This document shows, piece by piece, positions 25,636 through 34,585 of a DNA stretch of 64,000 nucleotides. The stretch comes from UBA3006 sp031401235 (GTDB lineage: Bacteria > Actinomycetota > Acidimicrobiia > Acidimicrobiales > Ilumatobacteraceae). The stretch is taken from positions 62,001 to 126,000 of the forward strand of contig JANNRJ010000001.1 of the NCBI GenBank assembly GCA_031401235.1, in the 5' to 3' direction. A program made the translations under genes and the position numbers. A model generated the notes under the pieces. That model ran no database searches and had not been told where the DNA came from. It was given only the letters and a program-made list of their open reading frames with translations. Numbering within the stretch: the first letter of the stretch is position 1; each line of letters starts with the position of its first letter.

Positions 25636-27503
25636 TACAAACCAACTGGGGTGAAGATTCCCCCGGCGCGCACTTGCGCCGCATACAACCTGTCAAGATT
25701 CATAAGTTCGTCATGTGTTCCCTGTTCGGCGACAGAACCATTGTCCAACACGATGATTCGATCCGCATCACGAATCGTAGACAATCGGTGTGCGATGACG
25801 ATCGCGGTGCGGTTGCGCATCGCTGCTTCAAGTGCTTTCTGGACAAGTACTTCTCCTTCATTATCGAGATGGCTGGTGGCCTCGTCCAGAATCATCACTG
25901 CCGGGTTCTTCAATAACAAACGAGCAATCGCCAGGCGCTGCTTTTCACCCCCGGAAAGTCGGTAACCACGTTCACCAACTACTGTGTCGTAGCCATCGGG
26001 AAGCGATGCAATAGTGTCGTGAATGTAGGCGGCTCGACATGCCGCCACCATCTCGTCGTCAGACGCATCAAGTTTGGCGTATTGCAAATTTGAACGAATA
26101 GTCTGATGGAACATATGTGAGTCTTGCGAAACCACGCCAATAATTGTGTGTAGCGATTCGGCGGTGAGGTCTCTGACATCGTGACCGTCCAAGTGAACCG
26201 CACCGGCGGTGACATCGTAAAGACGAGCGATAAGCATCGCCACCGTTGTTTTTCCGGCGCCACTTGCACCCACCAGAGCCACGGTTTCGCCCGCTTCGAC
26301 GGTGAACGATACGTCGTTGAGCACATCCACATCAGGATCAGTTCCTTGCATGATGCCAGCAAGTTCAAGTGACGCAATAGATACCGAAGACCCCGGTGGA
26401 AAACGAAATGAAACATGATCAAAGACCACATCGCCTTGAACATTGGTTAAGTCAATGGCACCAGGTCGATCGACAATGGCGACGGGAGCGTCCAAGACTT
26501 CGAAAACACGTTCAAAACTGACCAATGCCGTCATCACATCAAGTCGGGCATTGGTAAGACCTGTGAGAGGTTGATACACACGCTGCACATAGGCGGCCAT
26601 TGCCACCAAGGTCCCAACCGTGATGTGCCCAGAGACAACCATAAATGCACCAATCCCGTAGATCGCCACGGCGCCTAAAGCCCCGACGAGGCCAAGCGCA
26701 ACAAAAAACACTCGACCGTACATCGCCGAAGTAACCCCGATATCGCGAACACGAGCGGCACGAGCGCTGAAATCTCGCACCTCACTGTCGTGGCGACCGA
26801 ATAATTTTACCAACAGAGCTCCAGAAACGTTTAGTCGCTCGGTCATCTGGGTGTTCATTTCCGCATTCAAACCCATCTGTTCTCGGGCGATTGATTGCAA
26901 GCGAACCCCAACTCGCCGGGCCGGAATTACGAACACTGGCAATACAACTAGGGCAATCAACGTAAGGCGCCACTCGAGTGCCAACATTGCGATCAGTGTT
27001 GTGACAAGAACGATCACGTTCGATACGACACTGCCCAAAGTTCCGGTGACAGCGGTCTGAGCACCGATGACATCATTATTCAGTCGACTGATGAGTGCCC
27101 CTGTTTGTGTGCGAGTGAAGAAGGCAATAGGCATGCCTTGGACTTTGTCAAACAATGCCGCCCGCAAATCGAAGATAAGACCTTCTCCGATTCTGGCCGA
27201 GTACCAACGTTGGACGACTTGCAACAGGGCATCGACTAATGCGGCGAACACGAGGATGATGGTGAGCACAATGATTAAATGCCTGTCACTGGTCGGAATC
27301 GCTCGATCAACAATTGACCGAAACATCAGCGGCGGTACCAACCCCACCAGTGCCGACACCACGATCGACGTCAGAAAGCCTGTGATTGCCGAAGAATAAG
27401 GTCGAGCAAATTGACCGACGCGACGTAGGGAGGATTTACTCACAACCGTTCCCGCAATGGCTGATTTATCGCCTGGCATGAGCCCATGAGGATTCATTCT
27501 CAT
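25635..27503 (-). CDS. ABC transporter, fused permease/ATPase (multidrug/lipid exporter type)
   Basis: 622 residues. The first half has six transmembrane helices of a type-IV ABC exporter; the second half is the ATPase with Walker A GASGAGKT, signature LSGGEKQR and Walker B/D-loop MILDEATSHLD. It would work as a dimer exporting drugs or lipids. Possible starts are ATGs at 27503, 27497 and 27479; the last would clear the divergent peptidase gene. Its stop overlaps the xseA start, hinting at read-through expression of unrelated functions. Confidence 0.93.
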   Translation of the reverse strand: MRMNPHGLMPGDKSAIAGTVVSKSSLRRVGQFARPYSSAITGFLTSIVVSALVGLVPPLMFRSIVDRAIPTSDRHLIIVLTIILVFAALVDALLQVVQRWYSARIGEGLIFDLRAALFDKVQGMPIAFFTRTQTGALISRLNNDVIGAQTAVTGTLGSVVSNVIVLVTTLIAMLALEWRLTLIALVVLPVFVIPARRVGVRLQSIAREQMGLNAEMNTQMTERLNVSGALLVKLFGRHDSEVRDFSARAARVRDIGVTSAMYGRVFFVALGLVGALGAVAIYGIGAFMVVSGHITVGTLVAMAAYVQRVYQPLTGLTNARLDVMTALVSFERVFEVLDAPVAIVDRPGAIDLTNVQGDVVFDHVSFRFPPGSSVSIASLELAGIMQGTDPDVDVLNDVSFTVEAGETVALVGASGAGKTTVAMLIARLYDVTAGAVHLDGHDVRDLTAESLHTIIGVVSQDSHMFHQTIRSNLQYAKLDASDDEMVAACRAAYIHDTIASLPDGYDTVVGERGYRLSGGEKQRLAIARLLLKNPAVMILDEATSHLDNEGEVLVQKALEAAMRNRTAIVIAHRLSTIRDADRIIVLDNGSVAEQGTHDELMNLDRLYAAQVRAGGIFTPVGL

Positions 27504-29090
27504 CTCGTCAGGCTAAAGCCATCAGCGTCAGACCATGCCATCTCCTATGCTAAATCGGTGCGACATCTACAACGCTTGTCAAAACTTCACAAACGTTGTG
27601 CCATTGTCATCTGTTGCGGTCTGCTTGTTGGGGCGTGTGGGTCATCTTCAGATCAATCTGGATCGTCCACAACTCTTGTCAGCCCCGACAGTATCCCCAT
27701 CGAATTTGTGCCTCAACCAATTGAATGGAAAACCTGCGACAGTGCAGCAGCGCCGTCCAACATCACCTGTGGCTCAATTGAAGTCCCATTTGATTACGAC
27801 GATCCCGATCAGGGTTCGTTCGTCCTTTTTGTCAAACGGCGTGCGGCAACCGATACAACATTGCGCGTCGGTTCGCTAATGGTGAACCCCGGTGGGCCCG
27901 GATTTGGTGGAAGTTCTCTTGCCGATGACGCTGAGTACTACTTCAGTTCAACGCTTCTCCAATACTTCGACATCATCGCTTGGGATCCACGCGGTACCGG
28001 AGAATCAAGCCCTGCAGTCGACTGCGTAGAACAATACGACGAATACTTCGGTCTCGACTCGCCGCCGGATACGCCCGAGGAAAAACAGGCTCTTGTCGAC
28101 GCAGGCGCTGCATTCGATAAGAAGTGCGAAGAAAATTCCGGGTCCATTCTTCCGTACATTTCGACACGCGCCAGCGCGACGGATATGAACTCGATTCGTG
28201 AGGCACTGGGTGAAGACCGGATTTCGTATTTCGGCTTTTCGTATGGCTCCGAACTTGGTGCGACTTGGGCCACTTTGTTCCCTAGTACTGTGCGAGCCGC
28301 GGTGCTCGATGGAGCGGTCGATCCGAACTCAACAGCTCTCGAAGAAGGTATCTCTCAGGCAACTGGATTCGAACAGCAACTCAACGCATTTCTCGCCGAC
28401 TGTTCAAAAACACCGACTTGTGAGTTCTACAACGGTGGTGCTCCAGCGACCGCGCTGGACAATCTCTTGATTTCAATTGATGCGGCGCCTCTTGTGGTCA
28501 GCGCCAATCGAACGCCAGTTACACAAGGAGTCATGTTCACCGCCATTGCCCAAGCCATGTATAGCGATTCGTTTTGGCCCCAACTTGAAAGTGCTCTCGC
28601 CTCGGCACAAAACGGCGACGGCTCCGGATTGCTCTCGTTGTATGACAATTATTATCAACGAAAGCCGGACGGCAAATACGGCAACGAACTTGAAGCATTC
28701 GTGGCAATTTCCTGTCTGGACGATCCAGGTGCTGCATCAATTGAAGCAATTGATGCAAGTGTCAAGAGATTCACCGATGTGGCCCCGCGACTGGGCGCAA
28801 ACTTTGCTTACGGATACGTCTGCACCAAGTGGCCGGTAAAGCAAGTACCAAAAGTAAAAGTTACCGGACTTGGTGCGGGACCAATCGTTGTCATCGGTAC
28901 CACTGGAGACCCGGCTACGCCCCTCGAGGCGACCCGTAAAATGGCCAAGGCTCTCCAACAGGGTGTCTTGCTTATCGTGGAAGCCCAGCAACATACTGGT
29001 TATGGCGCGAACGCGTGCATCGTCGACGCAGTTGACGCTTATCTGATAAATCTCACGCTTCCAGCAAATGAATTGCTGTGCAAGTCATAA
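27486..29090 (+). CDS. Secreted alpha/beta-hydrolase, tripeptidyl-aminopeptidase-like lipoprotein
   Basis: 534 residues from ATG 27486; GTG 27558 (510 residues) gives a more usual signal peptide and avoids overlap with the divergent ABC gene. Lipobox LVGAC follows a hydrophobic core. The fold shows the oxyanion region MVNPGGPGFGG, nucleophile GFSYGSELG, acid in GTTGDPATP and His in QQHTGYG, the set-up of the actinobacterial SCO7095/TAP family with the TAP C-terminal domain. It probably releases peptides outside the membrane; substrate unknown. Confidence 0.88.
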   Translation: MRIHSHLVRLKPSASDHAISYAKSVRHLQRLSKLHKRCAIVICCGLLVGACGSSSDQSGSSTTLVSPDSIPIEFVPQPIEWKTCDSAAAPSNITCGSIEVPFDYDDPDQGSFVLFVKRRAATDTTLRVGSLMVNPGGPGFGGSSLADDAEYYFSSTLLQYFDIIAWDPRGTGESSPAVDCVEQYDEYFGLDSPPDTPEEKQALVDAGAAFDKKCEENSGSILPYISTRASATDMNSIREALGEDRISYFGFSYGSELGATWATLFPSTVRAAVLDGAVDPNSTALEEGISQATGFEQQLNAFLADCSKTPTCEFYNGGAPATALDNLLISIDAAPLVVSANRTPVTQGVMFTAIAQAMYSDSFWPQLESALASAQNGDGSGLLSLYDNYYQRKPDGKYGNELEAFVAISCLDDPGAASIEAIDASVKRFTDVAPRLGANFAYGYVCTKWPVKQVPKVKVTGLGAGPIVVIGTTGDPATPLEATRKMAKALQQGVLLIVEAQQHTGYGANACIVDAVDAYLINLTLPANELLCKS

Positions 29091-29112
29091 GTATTGACTT
29101 GATCCAAAATAT

Positions 29113-30729
29113 TTACGCCAAATTGACGATTTCTAGCCACTCGGTACTGAAATAATCGACCTGACCATCGGGCATTAGCAAAACCTTGGTTGGTGCAAGT
29201 TGCTCCACGAACTCGGTGTCGTGACTGACCAATACAATTGCTCCCTTCCAACTTGCCAACGCATCGGCGACGGCTTGGCGAGAGGGCGGATCGAGATTAT
29301 TTGTCGGTTCATCGAGCAACAATAAATTGTTGCGACCGATCATCAACATCGCCAGCGCAAGTTTCGTTTTTTCGCCGCCTGACAGGGTCGCCGATTCTTG
29401 AAACACTTTGCTTCCCGATAGCCCAAACATTCCAAGCATCCCGCGCAATTGTGTTTCGGTGAGCCCTAATCCCACAGGAGCAGACCTTCGCATGTGATCA
29501 ATGAGGGAGGCATCAGGATCCAAGTTGTCGTGTTCTTGTGCGTAATAGCCAATACTGACTTGATGTCCAAACTCAAACTCACCATTGTTTGGACTCACTT
29601 CACCGGCGAGAATCCGCAACAACGATGTTTTGCCGGCGCCATTCAAACCGAGCACAAGCAATCTCTCTCCTCGCCCTAGATCAAAACTCACATCATGAAA
29701 GATGTCCGGTCCACCATAAGTTTTGCGCAAACCAGATGCGGTGAGCACAGTAATACCTGCAGGTGGCGGATCGGGAAACCGCACTTTTAGCTTGCGATCG
29801 CCTTCGGATGCCACGACGCGAACATCTTCAATTCTGGCGATTCGTTTCTCGATGCTGTGGGCCATCGCTGCCTTGCTCGCTTTGGCCCCGAATCGATCGA
29901 CCACGTGTTGCAATCGAGCGATCTCCTTAGTCTGCAGGGCGGCCTTCTTCATCAATCGCGCTTCATCGGATGCCCGAGAAGTGAGGTATTGGGTGTACGT
30001 GCCCCGATACTCGATAATTTCGCCAACGGAATCTTCATGTGGTCTGTCTAGATGCAAGACACGAGTAATAGCTTCATCAAGCAGTTCAAGGTCGTGACTG
30101 ATAACGAGCAAAGCACCGCGGTAATCACGTAGAAAATTGAGCAGCCACATCTTTGCATCGATGTCAAGATGATTGGTTGGCTCATCCAATAACAATGTGT
30201 CGCTTCCAGCAAACAAAATTCGGGCGAGTTCAACTCGGCGGCGTTCACCACCGGACAACACGCTGATTACCAAATCCATTCGGTCTGCGTTCAGTCCCAA
30301 CCCAGCGGCAATTGATCGCGCCTCACTCTCGGCGGCGTATCCACCTTTCATCGTAAATTCATCCTCGGCACGGCTGAACTTGGCGATATTTGCGCTAGTT
30401 GGTGCTTCTTCCATCGTCAGTCGTAATTTCTCGATGCGAATGAGGTCGTCGTCAATATTTCGGCCACTGAGAACATGAGCAATTGCTGTTCGTGTTTCAC
30501 GAACCCCAGGGATTTTTGGATCTTGGGGTAAATATCCAAATCCACCTTTGCGCAGCACTTTGCCGGCATGGGGCTCAATTGCACCACCGAGCACCTTGAA
30601 CAGGCTCGTCTTGCCGGCACCGTTTCGGCCAACCAGGCCGGCCTTGTCTCGGGGCATAACGGTAAACGACGCGTTTTCTACAACGAGTCGACCACCGACT
30701 TCAACCGATAAATCTTGGACTTGGAGCAC
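29113..30729 (-). CDS. ABC-F family ATPase
   Basis: 538 residues with two tandem ATP-binding cassettes and no membrane segment. Walker A loops GRNGAGKTS and GLNGAGKTS, signature LSGGERRR and LSGGEKTK, and the linker region between the cassettes (about 230-320) identify ABC-F. Such proteins act on ribosomes, in translation elongation control or antibiotic protection; which one cannot be told from sequence. It is convergent with the peptidase gene. Confidence 0.93.
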   Translation of the reverse strand: MLQVQDLSVEVGGRLVVENASFTVMPRDKAGLVGRNGAGKTSLFKVLGGAIEPHAGKVLRKGGFGYLPQDPKIPGVRETRTAIAHVLSGRNIDDDLIRIEKLRLTMEEAPTSANIAKFSRAEDEFTMKGGYAAESEARSIAAGLGLNADRMDLVISVLSGGERRRVELARILFAGSDTLLLDEPTNHLDIDAKMWLLNFLRDYRGALLVISHDLELLDEAITRVLHLDRPHEDSVGEIIEYRGTYTQYLTSRASDEARLMKKAALQTKEIARLQHVVDRFGAKASKAAMAHSIEKRIARIEDVRVVASEGDRKLKVRFPDPPPAGITVLTASGLRKTYGGPDIFHDVSFDLGRGERLLVLGLNGAGKTSLLRILAGEVSPNNGEFEFGHQVSIGYYAQEHDNLDPDASLIDHMRRSAPVGLGLTETQLRGMLGMFGLSGSKVFQESATLSGGEKTKLALAMLMIGRNNLLLLDEPTNNLDPPSRQAVADALASWKGAIVLVSHDTEFVEQLAPTKVLLMPDGQVDYFSTEWLEIVNLA

Positions 30730-30821
30730 TTATTAAGAGTGTCACCACTAACGCTCTGGGACAACCCCAACGACATGTTTTATATCTGGAACATCGTCGA
30801 AATCACCGAGTAGTCGGCAAT

Positions 30822-32396
30822 TCACCCCCGTATTGCGGCAACGCTGACAATGCCCGGCATTGTTCGAAGTTCGGCAACCATATCGTCGGGGACTGGACTG
30901 GATGTTGCAATCAACATCAGAGCACTTCCTGGTTGTTCTGTCTTGCCGACATCCATGTTGGAAATGTTGATGTTGGCATTTCCAAGAATAGTTGCCACAT
31001 TGCCAATGACACCAGGTCGATCATCATTTTTCACCACCAGCATGTATTCCGACGGCGGTATATCCGTGAGATGGTCGTCGACGGTGACAATTCGGGCTTC
31101 ACGACGTCGCCCCGCCAGCGTGGCCGAAACATTGCGCACTCCGGCGCGAAGCGTGACCAAGTTGACATAGTCGTTGTGAGTCGTCGTGGGAGTTGCCGCC
31201 TCTCGAACCGTGATGCCCAGATTCTTGGCGATTATCGGCGCATTGACAAAACTCACCTTTTCAGCCGAAAACACTGACAACAACCCCTTGAGTGCACTCA
31301 ACGTGATGATCCGGGAGTCATAGGCACCGATCTCACCACTGATCACTACTTCAATGTCCGTTGGAATTTCCGAAATAAGAGATGCAAAAACTCGACCAAG
31401 TCGCTCGGCCAATGGCACGAATGGTTTCAACATTGTGTTTGTCGCACTTGCCGCGATGTTCACCGCAAACGGCACAAATTCACCGTTAAGCGCCAATTGC
31501 ACCATGTCCGCAACCGCATTTCCGGCTTTGTCTTGTGCTTCGCGAGTACTTGCCCCCAAATGTGGGGTCACCACAACATTGTCGAGTCCAAACAATGGTG
31601 ACGATGTCATTGGCTCGCTGGAAAACACATCGAGTGCGGCGCCGGCAATCTGACCGTCTCGAAGTGCGACAAATAAATCGGCTTCGTCGACAATTCCACC
31701 ACGAGCCACATTGATGATTCGTAATGTTGGTTTGGCGGATCGAAGAACGTCTCTGTTGATTAAGCCGGTCGTTTCTCGATTCTTCGGAAGGTGCACAGTG
31801 AGAATGTCTGCCTGTCCCACGACTTGGTCAAGTGGCATCAATTCGACATTCAACTGCCGGGCCCGTTCTTCAGAAATATATGGGTCATACCCAATCAAGC
31901 GCATGTCGAAAGCGAGTGCTCGACATGCAACAAGTTTTCCGATTCGACCTAATCCAATAATCCCCAATGTCTTTCCGGCAAGTTCAATGCCCTCCCATTT
32001 GGATCGCTCCCACCGTCCAGACTTGAGCGCCGCCTGGGCTTGAGGAATGTTGCGTGCCATAGCCAGCATCAAGCCCATCGTGTGCTCGGCCGCCGAAAGC
32101 ACATTTGATTCCGGAGCATTTACCACCATCACTCCACGAGCGGTCGCCGCCTCCACATCAATGTTGTCGAGACCGACGCCAGCTCGACCCACCACCACTA
32201 GATCACGACCTGCATCAAGTGCTGCAACATCAACCTTTGTTGCCGAGCGAACTATAAGGCCACTGACACCTGGGAGCACATCATGAAACTGTTTTCCGGA
32301 TATACCCAACTGAACATCCACTTCGAACCCAGCCAGTCGCAATCGATTCAGACCAGTATCGGCAATTTCTTCGGTAACGAGAATTCTTTTGGTCAC
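30822..32396 (-). CDS. serA: D-3-phosphoglycerate dehydrogenase
   Basis: 524 residues from a GTG overlapping the serC stop (GTGA). Substrate and NAD domains show 'GLGRIGKLVACRALAFDMR', INVARGGIVDE and TPHLGAST; the C-terminus holds the actinobacterial intervening domain plus an ACT domain ('YMLVVKNDDRPGVIGNVATIL'). The 524-residue length matches the type I enzymes of actinobacteria such as M. tuberculosis. It commits 3-phosphoglycerate to serine synthesis and is normally feedback-inhibited by serine through the ACT domain. Coupled to serC. Confidence 0.97.
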   Translation of the reverse strand: MTKRILVTEEIADTGLNRLRLAGFEVDVQLGISGKQFHDVLPGVSGLIVRSATKVDVAALDAGRDLVVVGRAGVGLDNIDVEAATARGVMVVNAPESNVLSAAEHTMGLMLAMARNIPQAQAALKSGRWERSKWEGIELAGKTLGIIGLGRIGKLVACRALAFDMRLIGYDPYISEERARQLNVELMPLDQVVGQADILTVHLPKNRETTGLINRDVLRSAKPTLRIINVARGGIVDEADLFVALRDGQIAGAALDVFSSEPMTSSPLFGLDNVVVTPHLGASTREAQDKAGNAVADMVQLALNGEFVPFAVNIAASATNTMLKPFVPLAERLGRVFASLISEIPTDIEVVISGEIGAYDSRIITLSALKGLLSVFSAEKVSFVNAPIIAKNLGITVREAATPTTTHNDYVNLVTLRAGVRNVSATLAGRRREARIVTVDDHLTDIPPSEYMLVVKNDDRPGVIGNVATILGNANINISNMDVGKTEQPGSALMLIATSSPVPDDMVAELRTMPGIVSVAAIRG

Positions 32397-33517
32397 GGCA
32401 TAATCCGCTCAACGATGAAATCGATGCAGTGGGTGAGTTGCTCGATGTCGTGGGGTTCAATTGAAGGAAACATCGCAATGCGCAATTGATTTCTACCTAA
32501 TTTGCGGTACGACTCGGTATCAACAATTCCATGACGACGTAAAACTGCATTAATCTGCGTGGCTTCCACGCCAACTAGGTCGATTGTTCCGACCACTGGT
32601 GAACGCTTAGATGGATCAACAACAAAGGGTTGACTAAATGTTTGTGCTTCCGCCCATTTGTATAAGAATTCCGATGATGTCTTGGTCCGTTCATGGCACC
32701 ATCGCATTCCACCATTGCTCAACATCCATTGGATCTGCTCATGCAATAGCAACAAAGTGGTTATTGATGGCGTATTGAGAGTTTGATTGGAACGACTGTT
32801 GTCAAGAGCGATCCCTAAGTCGAGAGATGTGGGACACCAACGACCAGATTTACGCAATTCCTCAATTCTTACAATTGCTCGAGGTGAGCATGCGGCCACC
32901 CATAGCCCACCTTCGGATGAAAAACACTTTTGTGGGGAGAAGTAATACACATCAACTTCACTCGGTTCCCACGGCAATCCACCAGCAGCGGATGTCGCGT
33001 CCACCACCACGAGTGCATCGTCAGAGCCGACAGGCCTGCGTACGTCCATGACCACACCGGTGGAGGTTTCGTTGTGCGTGAAGCAGTACGAATCAATATC
33101 TGGATCCGACACAGCAAGTGGGTGGTCGCCAAACTTGCATTCAATGATCTGCGGATCAAGAAGATGCGGAGCCGATTTCGTGGCAGCGGCAAATTTCGAT
33201 GAAAACTCGCCAAATACCAAATGTTGACTTTTTTGGCGAATCAGGCCAAAAGTTGCTACATCCCAAAATAGCGATGCACCACCGTTTCCAAGAACGATTT
33301 CCCATCCAGGCAGCAAACCGAACAACTCTCGTAACCCATCACGAATTGAACCCACTAGATGTTGAACAGGTTCTTGTCTATGGGAAGTGCCAATCAGCGT
33401 CTCAGATAGGCGCATCACTGATTGCATTTGTTCGGCGCGAATTTTCGATGGGCCACAACCAAACCGCCCATCCGAAGGCAAAAGATTTGACGGCAGGCGA
33501 ATGTCGTTCGGTTTCAT
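32393..33517 (-). CDS. serC: Phosphoserine aminotransferase
   Basis: 374 residues from ATG 33517; an upstream extension runs toward the tRNA gene and is unlikely. The PLP lysine is in YYFSPQKCFSSEGG. The N-terminus (LLPSDGRFGCGPSKIR) is the form typical of mycobacterial-type SerC. It converts 3-phosphohydroxypyruvate to phosphoserine with glutamate. It lies first in the serC-serA pair, with a 4-base overlap. serB is not seen in the window. Confidence 0.94.
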   Translation of the reverse strand: MKPNDIRLPSNLLPSDGRFGCGPSKIRAEQMQSVMRLSETLIGTSHRQEPVQHLVGSIRDGLRELFGLLPGWEIVLGNGGASLFWDVATFGLIRQKSQHLVFGEFSSKFAAATKSAPHLLDPQIIECKFGDHPLAVSDPDIDSYCFTHNETSTGVVMDVRRPVGSDDALVVVDATSAAGGLPWEPSEVDVYYFSPQKCFSSEGGLWVAACSPRAIVRIEELRKSGRWCPTSLDLGIALDNSRSNQTLNTPSITTLLLLHEQIQWMLSNGGMRWCHERTKTSSEFLYKWAEAQTFSQPFVVDPSKRSPVVGTIDLVGVEATQINAVLRRHGIVDTESYRKLGRNQLRIAMFPSIEPHDIEQLTHCIDFIVERIMP

Positions 33518-33599
33518 CGGCGTCACGTGTAAAGCATTGCAGTAGGTGTTGTTACAACATCTGTGATTTATGAAAAATAAGCAACCACCCAACACGACT

Positions 33600-33689
33600 T
33601 GGCGGAAGGAGGGGGATTTGAACCCCCGGTGGGCCTAAACCCACGACGGTTTTCGAGACCGTTCCATTCGTCCGCTCTGGCACCCTTCC
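33600..33689 (-). tRNA. tRNA-Ser (CGA)
   Basis: Reads on the minus strand from GGAAGGG at 33689. The acceptor stem closes with TCCTTCC, discriminator G at 33603, and CCA is encoded (33602-33600). The anticodon loop CTCGAAA gives anticodon CGA, reading UCG. The long variable arm, a class II feature of tRNA-Ser, is present between the anticodon and T arms. It lies 82 bases upstream of serC on the same strand. Confidence 0.96.
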
Positions 33690-33822
33690 GCTCCGCAGGC
33701 TAGCGGTGAATTCGTATGGCACGTCAACGTGAATCATTGGTGCTGATCACTTTTCGATCTTGAGAACCTGACGCAAGAGGGGCAGGTGTTCCTCAACGTT
33801 TGTGCATTGGAAATCCGGTCGA

Positions 33823-34314
33823 TCAACTCGAAGCTCGTTTTCTAGCAAAGAATTCCTGCAACAGCGATCCCGCGTCCTGTTCATAAACGCCATGAACCAC
33901 AACAGGCTCGTGATTGAGACGAGGATCAGCGCACACGTTGTACAAACTTGCCGTGGCTCCGCCTTTGAGATCGGCTGCGCCGTACACCAATTTTCCGATT
34001 CGTGCATTCATTAACGCACCAGCGCACATGATGCACGGCTCGAGAGTGACGACAAGACTGCAATCGTTCAATCTCCATTGACCGGCCACCTTCGCGGCAT
34101 CGCGCAAGGCGAGAACTTCGGCATGTGCCGTCGGATCTTGAGTTGCTTCCCGTTCATTGTGTCGAGCGGCGATCACAACTCCATCACGCACGACAACTGC
34201 ACCGACTGGAACTTCACCAAGTTGCCCAGCACGAGTTGCTAGAGCCAGTGCCAGTTGCATCGCTGAAAAATCGTCGGCGACTTCGATACCGAGGATTGTG
34301 GATTTCTCTTCCAT
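33823..34314 (-). CDS. tadA: tRNA-specific adenosine deaminase
   Basis: 163 residues. The cytidine-deaminase fold has His-Ala-Glu (H64, E66) and PCIMC (C94, C97) as zinc and proton-shuttle residues, and the 'GGATASLYNV' and 'AAxxGEVPVGAVVV' patterns seen in TadA rather than in guanine deaminase. It converts A34 of tRNA-Arg(ACG) to inosine so that it reads CGU, CGC and CGA. That tRNA is present at 53945-54020. An alternative start at the internal ATG (M19) is possible. Confidence 0.95.
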   Translation of the reverse strand: MEEKSTILGIEVADDFSAMQLALALATRAGQLGEVPVGAVVVRDGVVIAARHNEREATQDPTAHAEVLALRDAAKVAGQWRLNDCSLVVTLEPCIMCAGALMNARIGKLVYGAADLKGGATASLYNVCADPRLNHEPVVVHGVYEQDAGSLLQEFFARKRASS

Positions 34315-34452
34315 ATCAGTGAGCCTACGAAATTAATCGTAAGGTTGTCCAAACATCATCTAATTGACCTTTCAGACCAAACACATCTCAAAGTCGCTCC
34401 GAGAATCGATTCAAAAAATTTGCATCGCGATGTTTAGTGACTGGTGAAGTTT

Positions 34453-34478
34453 GGTAGTCCTAACGAATTAGGACTACC
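34453..34478. promoter_or_regulatory. Perfect 11-base inverted repeat upstream of the cupredoxin gene
   Basis: GGTAGTCCTAA-CGAA-TTAGGACTACC, perfect arms at 34453-34463 and 34468-34478. It lies in the 270-base gap between the divergent tadA and cupredoxin genes, about 108 bases before the latter's start. The size and AT/GGACTA composition resemble operators for metal regulators of the DtxR type, but this is only a suggestion. No T-run follows, so a terminator is unlikely. Confidence 0.6.
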
Positions 34479-34482
34479 TACC

Positions 34483-34500
34483 GTATGACGATAGTCATAC
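34483..34500. promoter_or_regulatory. Second inverted repeat upstream of the cupredoxin gene
   Basis: GTATGAC-GATA-GTCATAC, perfect 7-base arms at 34483-34489 and 34494-34500, starting four bases after the previous repeat ends. A likely AT-rich -10 region (TTTAATAT) begins about 15 bases downstream, so the repeat would overlap a promoter and could act as an operator. No function is proven. Confidence 0.5.
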
Positions 34501-34585
34501 CAAATCGAATACATTTAATATCAACCTGATCACATAAGTGAGATACCGTTTGTTGTACACGAATCATTTCGAGGAGGAGATACTT

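Noticed and set aside
33692..33822. Possible small gene between tRNA-Ser(CGA) and tadA
   Set aside because: The only open frame overlaps tadA in another frame and shows no start signal or family match.
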